Shown: positions 1 to 9,216 of the stretch, in pieces
Layout of the letters: each line of letters begins with the position of its first letter
Position numbering within the stretch: position 1 is the first letter of the stretch
Source: Pacificispira sp033344895
Lineage (GTDB): Bacteria; Pseudomonadota; Alphaproteobacteria; UBA8366; Aestuariispiraceae
Direction: 5' to 3'
DNA length: 64,000 nucleotides
Assembly: GCA_965229685.1 (NCBI GenBank)
Contig: OZ245920.1
Coordinates: 1,054,001-1,118,000, forward strand
Made by a program: the position numbers and the translations under genes
Notes under the pieces: generated by a model
Told to the model about the DNA's origin: nothing
Databases searched by the model: none
What the model saw: the letters and a program-made list of their open reading frames with translations, nothing else

Positions 1-2325
1 AGCCTGTACAAGGGCGCGCGGCCGGTCTGGTGGTCGGCGGTGGAGAAAACCGCGCTGGCCGAGGCCGAAGCGGAGTATATGGAACACAATTCGACGACGA
101 TCTGGGTGAAGTTCCCGGTCGTGAAGCCTGCCAGTCCGGAGCTGGACGGCGCGTCGGTCGTCATCTGGACGACCACGCCCTGGACGATCCCCGGCAACCG
201 CGCCATCGCCTGTCACGAGGAGTTCGACTATGTCGTGCTGGAAGTGACGGAATTGGGCGACGGCGCCAAGGGCGTGGAAGTGGGTGAGAAGCTGGCAGTC
301 GCCAGGGCGCTGGTCGACGCGACCTGCGCGCAGGCGAAGATCACCGGCCACAAGATCGTCGCCGAGCTGAAGGGCGCGGCGGTGCAGGGCACTGTCTGTG
401 CGCATCCCTGGCGCGGCCATGCCGAAGCGAACGGCCATTACGATTTCGACGTCACGGTCTATCACGCGGATTATGTCACCGACGAATCCGGTACCGGCTT
501 TGTGCATATCGCGCCGGGCCACGGTGCGGATGACTGGCATCTGGGACGCAAGCACGGGATCGAGATCCCCCAGACCGTGGGCGAAGACGGCAGCTTCTAC
601 GATTTCGTGCCGGTCATGGCGGGTAAGGTCGTCATCACGCAGGACGGCAAGGAAGGCGATGCCAACCCGTCGGTCATGCGCGAACTGGCGATTGCCGGGA
701 AGCTGCTGGCCAAGGGCTCCTTGCGCCACCAGTATCCGCATAGCTGGCGGTCGAAGGCGCCGCTGATCTTCCGTAACACGGCGCAGTGGTTCATCTCGAT
801 GGAGAGCCATGGTCTGCGCGACGTCGCCCTGCAGGCCATCGACGATACGGAATTCTATCCGAAGCAGGGCAAGACGCGCCTGCATTCGATGATCAAGGAG
901 CGTCCGGACTGGTGCATCAGCCGTCAACGTGCCTGGGGTGTGCCGATCCCGGTTTTCGTGCACAAGGAAAGCGGCGAGCCGCTGCGTGACCAGGCGGTCG
1001 TCGATCGCATCGTCGCGGCCTTCCGGGAGGAAGGGGCGGATGCCTGGTTCTCCAGCGATCCGTCGCGCTTCCTGGGCAACGATTACGAGGCCGACGATTA
1101 CGAGCAGGTTCGCGATGTCGTCGATGTCTGGTTCGACAGCGGTTCGACCCATGCCTTCTGCCTGGAGCAGCGGGAAGATCTGCAATGGCCGGCGTCGCTG
1201 TATCTGGAGGGGTCGGATCAGCATCGCGGCTGGTTCCATTCCTCACTGCTGGAGAGCTGCGGTACGCGCGGCCGTGCGCCCTATGACGCGGTGCTGACCC
1301 ACGGTTTCGTCATGGCCGAAGACGGCCGAAAGATGTCGAAATCGCTGGGCAATGTCGTCGTCCCGGCGGAAGTGAACGAGAAATACGGCGCCGAGATCCT
1401 GCGGCTGTGGGTCGTGTCGGAAGATTATTCCGGCGATCTGCGCATCGGCGAAAGCATGCTGAAGCAGCTTACGGACTATTATCGGCGCTTCCGTAACACA
1501 CTCCGCTGGCTGCTGGGCTCGCTCGCCCACTTCGATCCTTCCAAGCGGGTCGAACCGAAGGACATGCCGGAGCTGGAGCGTTGGGTCCTGCACCGCATCG
1601 CGGAACTGGACAAGCTGGTCCGCAAGGGGATCGAGACCTACGACTTTACCCTGATCTTCCGCGAACTTCATGAATTCTGCGCGGTCGATCTTTCGGCCTT
1701 CTATTTCGATATCCGCAAGGATGCGCTGTACTGCGATGCGCCGGACAGCCCGCGCCGCCTGGCGTCGTTGACGGTGCTCGACATCCTTTTCGAAAGCCTT
1801 ACGGCCTGGCTGGCGCCGATCCTCAGCTTCACGACGGAGGAGGCCTGGCTGGCCAGAACCGGTACGGATGCCGGTAATTCGGTGCATCTGCGCCAGATGC
1901 CGAAGGTGCCGGTTGATTGGGCCCTGTCGGAATCGGAGGCTGCGCGTTGGACGAAAGTCCGCAAACTGCGCCGGGTGGTCCTGACCGCGCTGGAGCAGAA
2001 GCGCAACGAGAAGGAAATCCGCGCCAACCTGGACGCGGCGCCGGTCATCCATGCCGACGCAGATTTCAAGGCCGCTTTCGAGGGGCTGGATCTCGCGGAT
2101 ATCCTGATCACATCGGGTGCCGAAATCACGCTGTCGGATGCGCCGGAAGGGGCGTTCACCCTCCCGGACGTGCCTGGTGTAGCGGTCGTGTTCCGTCGCG
2201 CGGATGGCCAGAAATGCGAACGCTGCTGGAAGGTTCTGCCCGATGTCGGCAAGCGGCCCGATGCGCCCGGCGCCTGTGGCCGGTGTGCCGACGCCGTGGC
2301 CGGTGCGGTGCAAGCGGCCGAATAA
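1..2325 (+). CDS. ileS: Isoleucine--tRNA ligase, 3' part
   Basis: Charges tRNA-Ile with isoleucine in the cytoplasm and edits mischarged valine. The reading frame is open from base 1, so the N-terminus with the HIGH signature lies outside the window; 774 residues are visible, against roughly 930-960 for the family. The editing domain is recognisable by VIWTTTPWTIPGNRA, the class I KMSKS loop is at 1330-1344, and a C-terminal zinc finger has two Cys pairs (CERCW near 2215 and CGRC near 2275). The stop codon is one base from the lspA start, so the two are translationally linked. Confidence 0.98.
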   Translation, partial: SLYKGARPVWWSAVEKTALAEAEAEYMEHNSTTIWVKFPVVKPASPELDGASVVIWTTTPWTIPGNRAIACHEEFDYVVLEVTELGDGAKGVEVGEKLAVARALVDATCAQAKITGHKIVAELKGAAVQGTVCAHPWRGHAEANGHYDFDVTVYHADYVTDESGTGFVHIAPGHGADDWHLGRKHGIEIPQTVGEDGSFYDFVPVMAGKVVITQDGKEGDANPSVMRELAIAGKLLAKGSLRHQYPHSWRSKAPLIFRNTAQWFISMESHGLRDVALQAIDDTEFYPKQGKTRLHSMIKERPDWCISRQRAWGVPIPVFVHKESGEPLRDQAVVDRIVAAFREEGADAWFSSDPSRFLGNDYEADDYEQVRDVVDVWFDSGSTHAFCLEQREDLQWPASLYLEGSDQHRGWFHSSLLESCGTRGRAPYDAVLTHGFVMAEDGRKMSKSLGNVVVPAEVNEKYGAEILRLWVVSEDYSGDLRIGESMLKQLTDYYRRFRNTLRWLLGSLAHFDPSKRVEPKDMPELERWVLHRIAELDKLVRKGIETYDFTLIFRELHEFCAVDLSAFYFDIRKDALYCDAPDSPRRLASLTVLDILFESLTAWLAPILSFTTEEAWLARTGTDAGNSVHLRQMPKVPVDWALSESEAARWTKVRKLRRVVLTALEQKRNEKEIRANLDAAPVIHADADFKAAFEGLDLADILITSGAEITLSDAPEGAFTLPDVPGVAVVFRRADGQKCERCWKVLPDVGKRPDAPGACGRCADAVAGAVQAAE

Positions 2326-2326
2326 G

Positions 2327-2800
2327 ATGCAGCGGTTGGGTCTCGTCATTGCCGCGCTGGTCTTCGTGGCGGATCAGGTTTCCAAACCTTGGATTCTGTC
2401 CGTTTTCGAAGGTGGCGCGCGTCCGGTCGAAGTGACGCCGTTCTTCAATCTGGTGCTGGTGTATAACCGGGGCGTCAGTTTTGGACTGTTCAGCAATGAT
2501 TCGGCCTACGGGCCATACATTCTTGCGGGACTGGCCGTGGCAATCGCTCTTGGGATCTGGTGGTTCCTGCTGCGCAAGGCGACGGGCCGATACCTGGCCG
2601 TCGCCTGTGGCATGATCGTCGGCGGCGCCTTCGGCAATGCTCTGGACCGCCTGTTATATGGCGGTGTGGTGGATTTTCTGGACTTTCATGTCGCCGGGTA
2701 CCACTGGCCGGCCTTCAACATCGCCGATTGTGCTATCGTCGTGGGTGCGGTGCTGGTTGCCGCTGACGGCTTGTTCGGAAAGGCGAAACCCCTTACATGA
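2327..2800 (+). CDS. lspA: Lipoprotein signal peptidase (signal peptidase II)
   Basis: Inner-membrane aspartyl protease that cleaves prolipoprotein signal peptides after diacylglyceryl modification. The protein has 157 residues, normal for the family, with four hydrophobic segments. The two conserved catalytic aspartates are visible as D116 in VVDFLDF and D134 in FNIADCAI, and the family motif NRGVSFG is present. The ATG lies directly after the ileS stop; ileS-lspA is a widespread bacterial pair. A longer in-frame start inside ileS exists but would give an atypical N-terminus. The next gene encodes a lipoprotein, a likely substrate. Confidence 0.97.
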   Translation: MQRLGLVIAALVFVADQVSKPWILSVFEGGARPVEVTPFFNLVLVYNRGVSFGLFSNDSAYGPYILAGLAVAIALGIWWFLLRKATGRYLAVACGMIVGGAFGNALDRLLYGGVVDFLDFHVAGYHWPAFNIADCAIVVGAVLVAADGLFGKAKPLT

Positions 2801-2876
2801 TGAGGGGTGTCGGCAAGTATGTTATACTGTCGGCGACATGGCAGCGTTCCATAAACGAACGGATTTGGGACCGACA

Positions 2877-3476
2877 ATGACGGGACCGCGTAAATTGGGT
2901 GGAAGACTGGTAACGATCGGCCTGCTGGGCGGGACGATGCTGCTGACGGCCTGTTCGGCTGACACCGGCAAAATTCTCGGGCTGGAAAAGACGACGCCGG
3001 ACGAGTTCGCCGTTGTGTCCCGTGCGCCGCTGTCGCTGCCGCCGGAATATGGCCTTCGTCCGCCCGATCCCAATGGTCAACGCTTTCAGGATCTGAAGCC
3101 GCAACTGGATGCCCAGCGTGCGGTATTCGGCGAAGAAGCCGTTCAGCGTCGCCTGGAGACAGAGGCCCAGTTGCGCCGGGCCGGCGTGACGCCGGGCGAA
3201 ATGACGCTGCTGGACCGCACAGGTGCTATTGAGGCCAGCCCGGAAATCCGCCTTGTGGTGGATGAGGAAACAGCTGCCCTTGCGGCGGAACAGGAATCCT
3301 TCGTGGATGACCTGGTTTTCTGGCGTGAAGCGGAAAAATCCGGTGACGTGATCGATGCCAATGAGGAAACCCGTCGCATTCAGGGCAATTCCGCGCTGGG
3401 CGTGCCGGTAACCGAGGGCCAGACGCCGATCATCACCCGCGAAGGCGAGAAATCCTGGTTCGAGTGGCCGTTCTAA
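2877..3476 (+). CDS. DUF3035 (BamF-like) outer-membrane lipoprotein
   Basis: A 199-residue predicted lipoprotein. The start was chosen because it gives a short basic N-terminus, a hydrophobic stretch and a lipobox LTAC with the lipidated Cys at residue 26; an upstream ATG near 2838 would disturb this. The mature part has the APLSLPPEYGLRPP motif typical of the alphaproteobacterial DUF3035 family, which I recall being linked to the BAM complex as BamF. It follows lspA in the same direction, consistent with an envelope role. The BamF assignment rests on motif memory rather than a search. Confidence 0.82.
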   Translation: MTGPRKLGGRLVTIGLLGGTMLLTACSADTGKILGLEKTTPDEFAVVSRAPLSLPPEYGLRPPDPNGQRFQDLKPQLDAQRAVFGEEAVQRRLETEAQLRRAGVTPGEMTLLDRTGAIEASPEIRLVVDEETAALAAEQESFVDDLVFWREAEKSGDVIDANEETRRIQGNSALGVPVTEGQTPIITREGEKSWFEWPF

Positions 3477-3604
3477 GCGCGTTCAAGGCCCGCTTGATTT
3501 CGTTTCCATAATTGGGAATTTCTGTGTCGAACGGTGGATGTTTTCGCCGTCCTTCCTATTTGCGTAATCGTTGGTCACAGAACATCGATTAAGAAGGGTA
3601 GCGG

Positions 3605-4963
3605 ATGCGGTCCTCGAAAGCCTCGATCGGCGCGGCGGCACTGGTGCTGCTCGCCGTGTTTCAGTCGGCGCAGGCCGAAGTCTTCAATGCGAAGGAGACG
3701 TTTCTCGACAACGGCATGCAGGTCGTTGTCGTGGAAAACCATCGGGCCCCGGTCGTAACGCATATGGTCTGGTATCGCGTCGGCGCGATGGACGAGCCTC
3801 CTGGCCGCTCCGGGATCGCGCATTTTCTGGAGCACCTGATGTTCAAGGGCACCGACACCCTGGAACCGGGCGAGTTTTCGGCGATTGTCGCGCGTAATGG
3901 CGGGAAGGGAAATGCCTTCACCTCCCAGGACTTCACGGCCTATTTCCAGTCGGTCGCCAGTGATCGACTCGATCTCGTGATGCGGCTCGAGGCCGACAGG
4001 ATGGCCAATCTGGATATCGCACAGGACCATTTCGAGCCGGAAAAGAAGGTCGTTCTCGAGGAGCGCCGTCAACGCGTCGATACGGAGCCGTCGTCGATCC
4101 TTTGGGAGCAGACGGCACCGGCGGTTTATCGAAACCATCCTTATGCCAATCCGGTGATCGGCTGGCGTCACGAAATCGAGGCGCTGCGGCTGGAAGATGC
4201 GATTGAGTTCTACAAGACCTATTACGCCCCCAACAATGCAATCCTGGTCGTGTCCGGCGATGTCGAGGCGAATGAGGTCTTCGCGATGGCGGAAAAGTAT
4301 TACGGCGTGATTGCGCCAAGCGAGATCCCCGATCGGCCGGAGTTTCGCGAACCGCCGATGACCGTCGCGACCGAAGTGACCTATCGTGATCCGCGCGTCC
4401 GGCAGCCCAGTGTTTCGATCCGGAAACCGGCGCCGTCCTGGAATACAGCGACGGACAAAGCCGAAACCTATGCGCTGGACGTGCTGTCCCAGATCATCGG
4501 TGGCGGCAACACGTCGAAGCTTTATCGTGCCCTGGTCATCGATCGCGGCGTCGCGGTCGGCGCCGGCGGTTGGTATGACGGCGACGGTCGCGGTCCCGGT
4601 ACGATCGGCTTCTTCGTCAGCCCGGCGGACGGTACGACATTGGACGCCGCAGAGGCGGCGCTTCGCGAGGAAATCGCAAAACTGCTTGAAAACGGCGTTA
4701 CGGAATCCGAGGTCCAGCGCGCCATTGTCCGGCTGCAGGATGCGGCGGCGACCGCGCGCGACAGCCTGAGCGGGCCAGCCATGACCATCGGCCGGGCCCT
4801 GGCGACCGGCAAGAGCCTGGAGGATGTCGAGACCTGGCCGGAGCGCATCGGCGCGGTGACGACAGACCAGGTGAACGAAGCCGCCCGCAAATACCTGTCC
4901 CGGCCGGGCGAGGTCGTCAGCCGCCTCCTGCCCGCCGACGGCCCGAAGGGAGAAAGCCAATGA
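3605..4963 (+). CDS. M16 family zinc metalloprotease (catalytic subunit)
   Basis: Periplasmic pitrilysin/processing-peptidase type enzyme of 452 residues. An N-terminal signal peptide ends at about AQA-EV. The inverted zinc motif HFLEH places H73, E76 and H77, with a downstream acidic region (VVLEERR) expected to supply the third ligand. The start has a purine-rich ribosome site (AGAAGGG) and yields a clean signal peptide. It overlaps the next M16 gene by four bases, suggesting the two products form a heterodimer as in other two-gene M16 systems. Substrate unknown. Confidence 0.93.
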   Translation: MRSSKASIGAAALVLLAVFQSAQAEVFNAKETFLDNGMQVVVVENHRAPVVTHMVWYRVGAMDEPPGRSGIAHFLEHLMFKGTDTLEPGEFSAIVARNGGKGNAFTSQDFTAYFQSVASDRLDLVMRLEADRMANLDIAQDHFEPEKKVVLEERRQRVDTEPSSILWEQTAPAVYRNHPYANPVIGWRHEIEALRLEDAIEFYKTYYAPNNAILVVSGDVEANEVFAMAEKYYGVIAPSEIPDRPEFREPPMTVATEVTYRDPRVRQPSVSIRKPAPSWNTATDKAETYALDVLSQIIGGGNTSKLYRALVIDRGVAVGAGGWYDGDGRGPGTIGFFVSPADGTTLDAAEAALREEIAKLLENGVTESEVQRAIVRLQDAAATARDSLSGPAMTIGRALATGKSLEDVETWPERIGAVTTDQVNEAARKYLSRPGEVVSRLLPADGPKGESQ

Positions 4964-6291
4964 CCGGCCGCCCCGTTGCCTTTGTGCTCATTGTTCTGGC
5001 CGTCCTGACGCTGGGGGCCGTTCATCCTGCCCAGGCGGAGGTCCAGGTCGAGGAGGTCGTCAGCCCGGGCGGGATCACGGCCTGGCTGGTGCGCGACGAT
5101 ACGGTCCCGGTCACGGCCATCGAATTCTCCTTCAAGGGCGGCGGCGCCGGTCTCGACCCGGAAGGAAAGGAAGGGACCGCCAACCTGGTCGCGTCGACAA
5201 TCGATGAGGGATCGGGCCCCTATGACAGCAAGACCTATCAGCAACGGCTGGCCGATCAGTCGATCCGCATCTCCTTCAGCGCAGGACGCGATGCATTCTC
5301 CGGCAGTTTCTACACGCTGAACCGGTATCGGGACGATGCGCTGGAACTTCTGCGTCTGGCGCTGACCGAACCGCGGTTCGATTCGGAGCCGGTGGAGCGT
5401 ATCCGAAGCCAGATCATGGTCGGCATCCGTCAATCCGAGAGCGACCCGGAAAGCCGGGGAGGAAAGGCCTTGCGGGAAGCCATCTTCGGAGATCACCCTT
5501 ACGCCGATCCGGTGGAGGGAACAGAGGACAGTCTGGCGGCGATTTCCGTAGACGATATGCGCCGTTTCCTGGGGGAGGCATTGACCCGGGACAGGCTGAC
5601 GATCGGCGTCGTCGGTGATATTGAGCCGCTGGAGCTTGGCGCGGCACTCGACAGGGTGTTCGGCGCCCTGCCCGAAACCGGCCGGGCGGATCCGACGCCG
5701 GATATCGATCCGGAGATCACGGGCAAGACGGTCGTGGTGGAGATGGATATCCCGCAGAGCACGATCCTGTTTGCGCAGCGGGGCCTGCAGATTGATGATC
5801 CACAATACTATGCCGGGATGGTGCTGAACTACGTGATCGGCGGAGGATCTTTCAGTTCGGTCCTGACGGATGAAATCCGCGTCAAACGAGGGCTGGTCTA
5901 TTCTGTCTATTCCTTCTTGCATCCGATGGACCACGCGGCGCTGCTGCGCGGCGGTGCGGCGACCCAGAACGCGCGGGTGGGCGAAACGATCGGCCTGATT
6001 CGATCTGTCCTGAAGGACATCCGCGACAACGGTGTCTCCACGGAGCAGATCGCCGATGCAAAGACCTACCTGACCGGCTCCTTCCCGCTGCGCTTTACCA
6101 ATTCCTCGCAGATCGCCTCGCAACTGGACGCAATGCAGTACCACGGATTTCCGATCGACTACTTCCAGACGCGAAATGCGCAGGTCGAGTCGGTAAGCGA
6201 TGAGGATGTGAACCGACTGGCCGGTGAATGGCTTGACCCGGACAACCTGTTGTTCGTCGTGGTCGGGAAGCCGGAAGGGATTGGCGGCTGA
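4960..6291 (+). CDS. M16 family protein, non-catalytic partner
   Basis: A 443-residue secreted M16 homologue with a signal peptide cleaved near AQA-EV. Where the zinc motif should be (after GGGAGLDPEGKEGTAN) there is no HxxEH, so it is probably catalytically inactive. The C-terminal substrate-binding segment (KRGLVYSVYS) is retained. Its start codon overlaps the stop of the catalytic M16 gene (ATGA), which implies co-translation. By family precedent it should pair with the upstream protease as a regulatory or substrate-holding subunit; that pairing is inferred. Confidence 0.9.
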   Translation: MTGRPVAFVLIVLAVLTLGAVHPAQAEVQVEEVVSPGGITAWLVRDDTVPVTAIEFSFKGGGAGLDPEGKEGTANLVASTIDEGSGPYDSKTYQQRLADQSIRISFSAGRDAFSGSFYTLNRYRDDALELLRLALTEPRFDSEPVERIRSQIMVGIRQSESDPESRGGKALREAIFGDHPYADPVEGTEDSLAAISVDDMRRFLGEALTRDRLTIGVVGDIEPLELGAALDRVFGALPETGRADPTPDIDPEITGKTVVVEMDIPQSTILFAQRGLQIDDPQYYAGMVLNYVIGGGSFSSVLTDEIRVKRGLVYSVYSFLHPMDHAALLRGGAATQNARVGETIGLIRSVLKDIRDNGVSTEQIADAKTYLTGSFPLRFTNSSQIASQLDAMQYHGFPIDYFQTRNAQVESVSDEDVNRLAGEWLDPDNLLFVVVGKPEGIGG

Positions 6292-6399
6292 AGCCAGGCG
6301 TTCCCATTAATTCACATGCTCCCGGCAAAATAGTCTGGAAGCGGTGATGTCGGAAATTTTATACTCTGGCGGGTAACGCACAGAGAAAGGGAACTTCCG

Positions 6400-6948
6400 A
6401 TGCTTCAGGGGCTCGCCACGATGCCGAACGGTCTGTCCATCCGCCCGGCGCGGCCCGCGGACAAGCCGTTTCTCGAGAAACTTCATCGCGATCAACGCGA
6501 GGACTTGAAGATGGTCGATGCGGACCGGGCCTATATCGAGGAACTGCTGGACATGCAGTTGCGGGCCCAGACATCCGGCTACGGCGGCGCCTTTCCCAAT
6601 GCCCTTTACTTTGTGATCGAGAAAACCGGGGATCTGATCGGGAAGTTGACACTGGACTGGGGCGGGACGGAAGCGCGGGTCATCGACCTGGGGTTCGTCA
6701 AGAAGGCGCGCGGCAAAGGCTTTGGTCAGTCCGTCATCATGGCGCTGCTGGCAGCCTGCGGCCCATCCAAGTGCCCGCTTGCGGTCTCTGTCGCGATCAA
6801 CAATCCTCCGCTCTACCAGTGGCTTCTGGCCCATGGTTTCGTCGTCGCCGACGCGCCGGACGGCGGGTCACATCACATGTTGATCTGGTATCCGGGCGGT
6901 GACGCAATGGCTGGCCAGCCCGGCGCCATGACGCAGGCGTCTAAATAG
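6400..6948 (+). CDS. GNAT family N-acetyltransferase
   Basis: A 182-residue cytoplasmic acetyltransferase-like protein. The N-terminal strand (LSIRPARPADKPFLEKL) and the acetyl-CoA loop region (DLGFVKKARGKGFGQSVI, around residues 96-113) fit the GNAT fold, as does the closing NPPLYQWLLAHGF motif. The start has a good ribosome site (AAAGGGA, 7 bases upstream); an in-frame Met at residue 8 is possible. It stands alone between the M16 pair and a convergent operon. The acceptor substrate cannot be read from the sequence. Confidence 0.88.
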   Translation: MLQGLATMPNGLSIRPARPADKPFLEKLHRDQREDLKMVDADRAYIEELLDMQLRAQTSGYGGAFPNALYFVIEKTGDLIGKLTLDWGGTEARVIDLGFVKKARGKGFGQSVIMALLAACGPSKCPLAVSVAINNPPLYQWLLAHGFVVADAPDGGSHHMLIWYPGGDAMAGQPGAMTQASK

Positions 6949-6972
6949 GGACCGGGTCGCGGCGGCCTGGTT

Positions 6973-7308
6973 TCAGCCGAAAACGACCGACCAGCGTTGC
7001 CCGTCGCCCCATTCCGGCGCCGGGACGCCGCAATTCGGTGTGATCGTCACATTTTTCAGAATGCCGAAGCCCTCGTTTTCCAGGGTCACGCAGATCGATT
7101 CGCCCGATGGCGGCACAAGATCGGTCATGAAAATCGCCGAGAAGGACGGGCGCTCCCTCAGCCCGAGAATGGGTTCGCCCGAAACCCGGACATGGACCAG
7201 ACGTGCCTGAATCTCGCCGCCTTCATTGTAGACCCGAAAGGTTTCGCCGATATGCGCTTCGAAGGTCTCCGGTACCACCGCGCCCATTTCCAGTTCTCTG
7301 TCAGTCAT
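6973..7308 (-). CDS. DUF6916-like small protein, distal gene of collar operon
   Basis: A 111-residue protein with no signal peptide. It resembles the first gene of the same operon (8821-9216): both have an acidic or polar start, an ETF.AHIG / ELFKSHIG motif around residues 14-22, a central beta-rich part and a C-terminal VVFG / AVFS ending. I place both in the DUF6916-like group that accompanies phage-tail-collar-like genes; this is from pattern memory. It is the last gene of a leftward four-gene set that diverges from the giant adhesin gene. Function unknown. Confidence 0.7.
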   Translation of the reverse strand: MTDRELEMGAVVPETFEAHIGETFRVYNEGGEIQARLVHVRVSGEPILGLRERPSFSAIFMTDLVPPSGESICVTLENEGFGILKNVTITPNCGVPAPEWGDGQRWSVVFG

Positions 7309-7431
7309 CTCATTCTCGCAAAGTCATTTGGGGCATCGCCATGATGGTGGCCGCCGGGATAGGATAGTCGGGCGTATCGGAAAGTTCGGTTCCACCATTG
7401 CCCGGACTAGAAGCCTCAGAATAACCGTCGC

Positions 7432-8052
7432 TCAATTGCGCGACGGGTAGATGCCATTCTCGCAAATGCAATAGTTCACGGCCTGAAGCGGGTTCACGAT
7501 TTGAAAATCCAGGTTGCTGCCCGTTTTTTCCAAAGCGACGGTGCCTGTCACGTTGCTGATGGAGGCTGAGACCCCGCCAAGCGGAACGGAACCAGTCACT
7601 TCATTATTGGCGACATACATGTCCGGGAAGGTTCCCAGAGCGGGCTGGCCGCCGACATAGTCGCCGTCCGCAGGGACGCGTTTCGTGGCCGGATCGATGG
7701 ACGCATCCACTGTTACGGAGATCGTGGAGCCAGTTGCCTCGAATGTAGCGGGATGTGTGTGGACCGCAATATGTGCCGTCGACAATTCTTGGGTCTGAAT
7801 GCCGTAGCGCGTGCCGAGCGGAAATGAAGTTAGTCCCGCAGCAGCGCCCATCATGTTTGAGCCCACCGGCACCCGTGCCCGCAAATCGGGATAACCGAAA
7901 GTGGCCCGTCCGTCGCCACCAAAATATGACCCGATCAGCGAATACAGAGCCTGATTCTGGCTTATGGATACAGTCTGGCCACTGCAGAACGCCCAGTTCA
8001 CAGGCGCAAAGTTAAATCCGAACGATGCGATCATTCCGTAGAATGCATCCAT
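7432..8052 (-). CDS. Phage tail-collar domain protein (Mdp-like), copy 2
   Basis: A 206-residue protein with an N-terminal tail-collar domain: the sequence around residues 13-65 (FNFAPVNWAFCSGQTVSIS, then YSLIGSYFGGDGRATFGYPDLRAR split over two motifs) is the family signature. The C-terminus ends with a Cys-containing NYCICENGIYPSRN motif. It is a close paralogue of the adjacent gene at 8121-8741, same length and same end motif. No phage head, sheath, baseplate or lysis genes are nearby, so this is not a prophage; the pair belongs to the bacterial collar-protein family and lies divergent to an adhesin-export cluster. Confidence 0.88.
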   Translation of the reverse strand: MDAFYGMIASFGFNFAPVNWAFCSGQTVSISQNQALYSLIGSYFGGDGRATFGYPDLRARVPVGSNMMGAAAGLTSFPLGTRYGIQTQELSTAHIAVHTHPATFEATGSTISVTVDASIDPATKRVPADGDYVGGQPALGTFPDMYVANNEVTGSVPLGGVSASISNVTGTVALEKTGSNLDFQIVNPLQAVNYCICENGIYPSRN

Positions 8053-8120
8053 TGTATCACTCCCCCTTCAATCTGGCTTGCGCGCCCCGGCGTTATGGTC
8101 CGCCGGCCTTGGATCGGCTG

Positions 8121-8741
8121 TCAGTTCCGAGACGGATAGAGGCCGTCCTCGCAGATGCAGAAATTGACGGCCTGCAAGGGATTGACGATCTCAAAAGGGG
8201 TCCCGTTGCCCGTGTTGCCGACGCTCACCTCCCCCGCCAGTCCTAAAGATGCGGATACTCCGCCGAGGGAAACCGAGGCGCCAACTGCGTTGCCGTCGAC
8301 ATACATATCCGGGAAAGTGCCCAATTGTGGCTGGCTGGCGAGATAATCACCCGTGTCCGGGGCACGCTTCGTCGCCGCATCGGTTGATGCCTTGACGGCC
8401 ATGTTCATGGTGCTGCTGGTAGGCGTGAAGACCGCCACATGATCGTGACTGGGCAGGTTGTTCACATTGAGCCTCTGTATCTGAGACCCATACAACTCGC
8501 CCAACGGATAGGAAAAAGTTAGGCCCAGCGGGGGGCCCATGGAGGCAGAGCCGACGGCCATGCGGGCCCTCAGATCTGGGTATTTGAAATCTGTTCGACC
8601 GTTGCCGCCATAAAAGGTGCTGATCAGCGAATAGAGCGTCGGATTCTGTGAAATCGCCACTGACTGGCCGCTGCAGAACGCCCAATCGCGTGGGGCAAAG
8701 GTAAACCCGAAAGTGGCGATCATGCCGCAAAACGCTTCCAT
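8121..8741 (-). CDS. Phage tail-collar domain protein (Mdp-like), copy 1
   Basis: A 206-residue paralogue of the downstream collar gene, with the same opening (M.AF.GMIA.FGF.FAP), the collar signature GGNGRTDFKYPDLRARM and the same closing motif NFCICEDGLYPSRN. The middle parts of the two proteins differ more, which suggests they are separate structural or binding variants rather than a recent duplication. It is preceded by an appropriate ribosome site (GGGGGAG) and follows the DUF6916-like gene. Role unknown; collar domains in phage form trimeric tail-fibre attachment parts, so assembly into a surface or secreted oligomer is only an inference. Confidence 0.88.
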   Translation of the reverse strand: MEAFCGMIATFGFTFAPRDWAFCSGQSVAISQNPTLYSLISTFYGGNGRTDFKYPDLRARMAVGSASMGPPLGLTFSYPLGELYGSQIQRLNVNNLPSHDHVAVFTPTSSTMNMAVKASTDAATKRAPDTGDYLASQPQLGTFPDMYVDGNAVGASVSLGGVSASLGLAGEVSVGNTGNGTPFEIVNPLQAVNFCICEDGLYPSRN

Positions 8742-8820
8742 TTTCTTACTCCCCCGGTTCCAACTTGCGTGTGTATGAGTGATATGCCCGACGCGCGACC
8801 AAGTACCGTGCCCGCCGGAA

Positions 8821-9216
8821 TCAGGAAAATACCGCTGTCAGAAAGGCGGCCTTTCCGTCCTTGCCGACATCGCGGCTCAGTGAGATGCCGGATATCTGAC
8901 CCAGTTCCGCGTGCCGGAGGTCATAGGCACCATCGTGTAGCGCGAGGTTGTCCGGCGCGGAGAAGACCACGCAAAAGCGGTGACGTGTCAGCAGAGTGTC
9001 GCTGTCCGGCTTGTCCGGACAGTCAATCGTCCCTTGGTCGTGGCACTCGATCAGTTCCAGTTCGACCAGAACCTCGTCGGATTGGGCGCCGTCGTCGCTC
9101 TTGCCCGCAGATTCGGTTCTACTCGCGGAAAGGGTAGTCTCGAACTTGCTGCCGATGTGGGATTTGAACAACTCCAGGGTGGCATCCCGCAGTTCCAACC
9201 GTTTCGTGCTCGCCAT
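8821..9216 (-). CDS. DUF6916-like protein, first gene of collar operon
   Basis: A 131-residue protein. I chose the internal ATG because it has a strong ribosome site (GGGAGGAGTCC, AGGAG) directly upstream and starts at the conserved region; a longer frame reaching 9318 is probably untranslated leader. Motifs include ELFKSHIGSKFE (residues 14-25) and HRFCVVFSAPDNLALHDGAY, the strand-rich core typical of DUF6916-like proteins, ending in FLTAVFS. It is the promoter-proximal gene of the leftward collar operon and is divergent from the adhesin gene. Cytoplasmic by absence of a signal peptide. Function not known. Confidence 0.75.
   Translation of the reverse strand: MASTKRLELRDATLELFKSHIGSKFETTLSASRTESAGKSDDGAQSDEVLVELELIECHDQGTIDCPDKPDSDTLLTRHRFCVVFSAPDNLALHDGAYDLRHAELGQISGISLSRDVGKDGKAAFLTAVFS

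Noticed and set aside
4522..6144. Long minus-strand frame of 540 codons
   Set aside because: Mirror image of the two M16 genes, with no domain or ribosome site.
6973..9216. Prophage remnant
   Set aside because: Only collar-type and DUF6916 genes are present; no integrase, capsid, terminase, baseplate or lysis gene.
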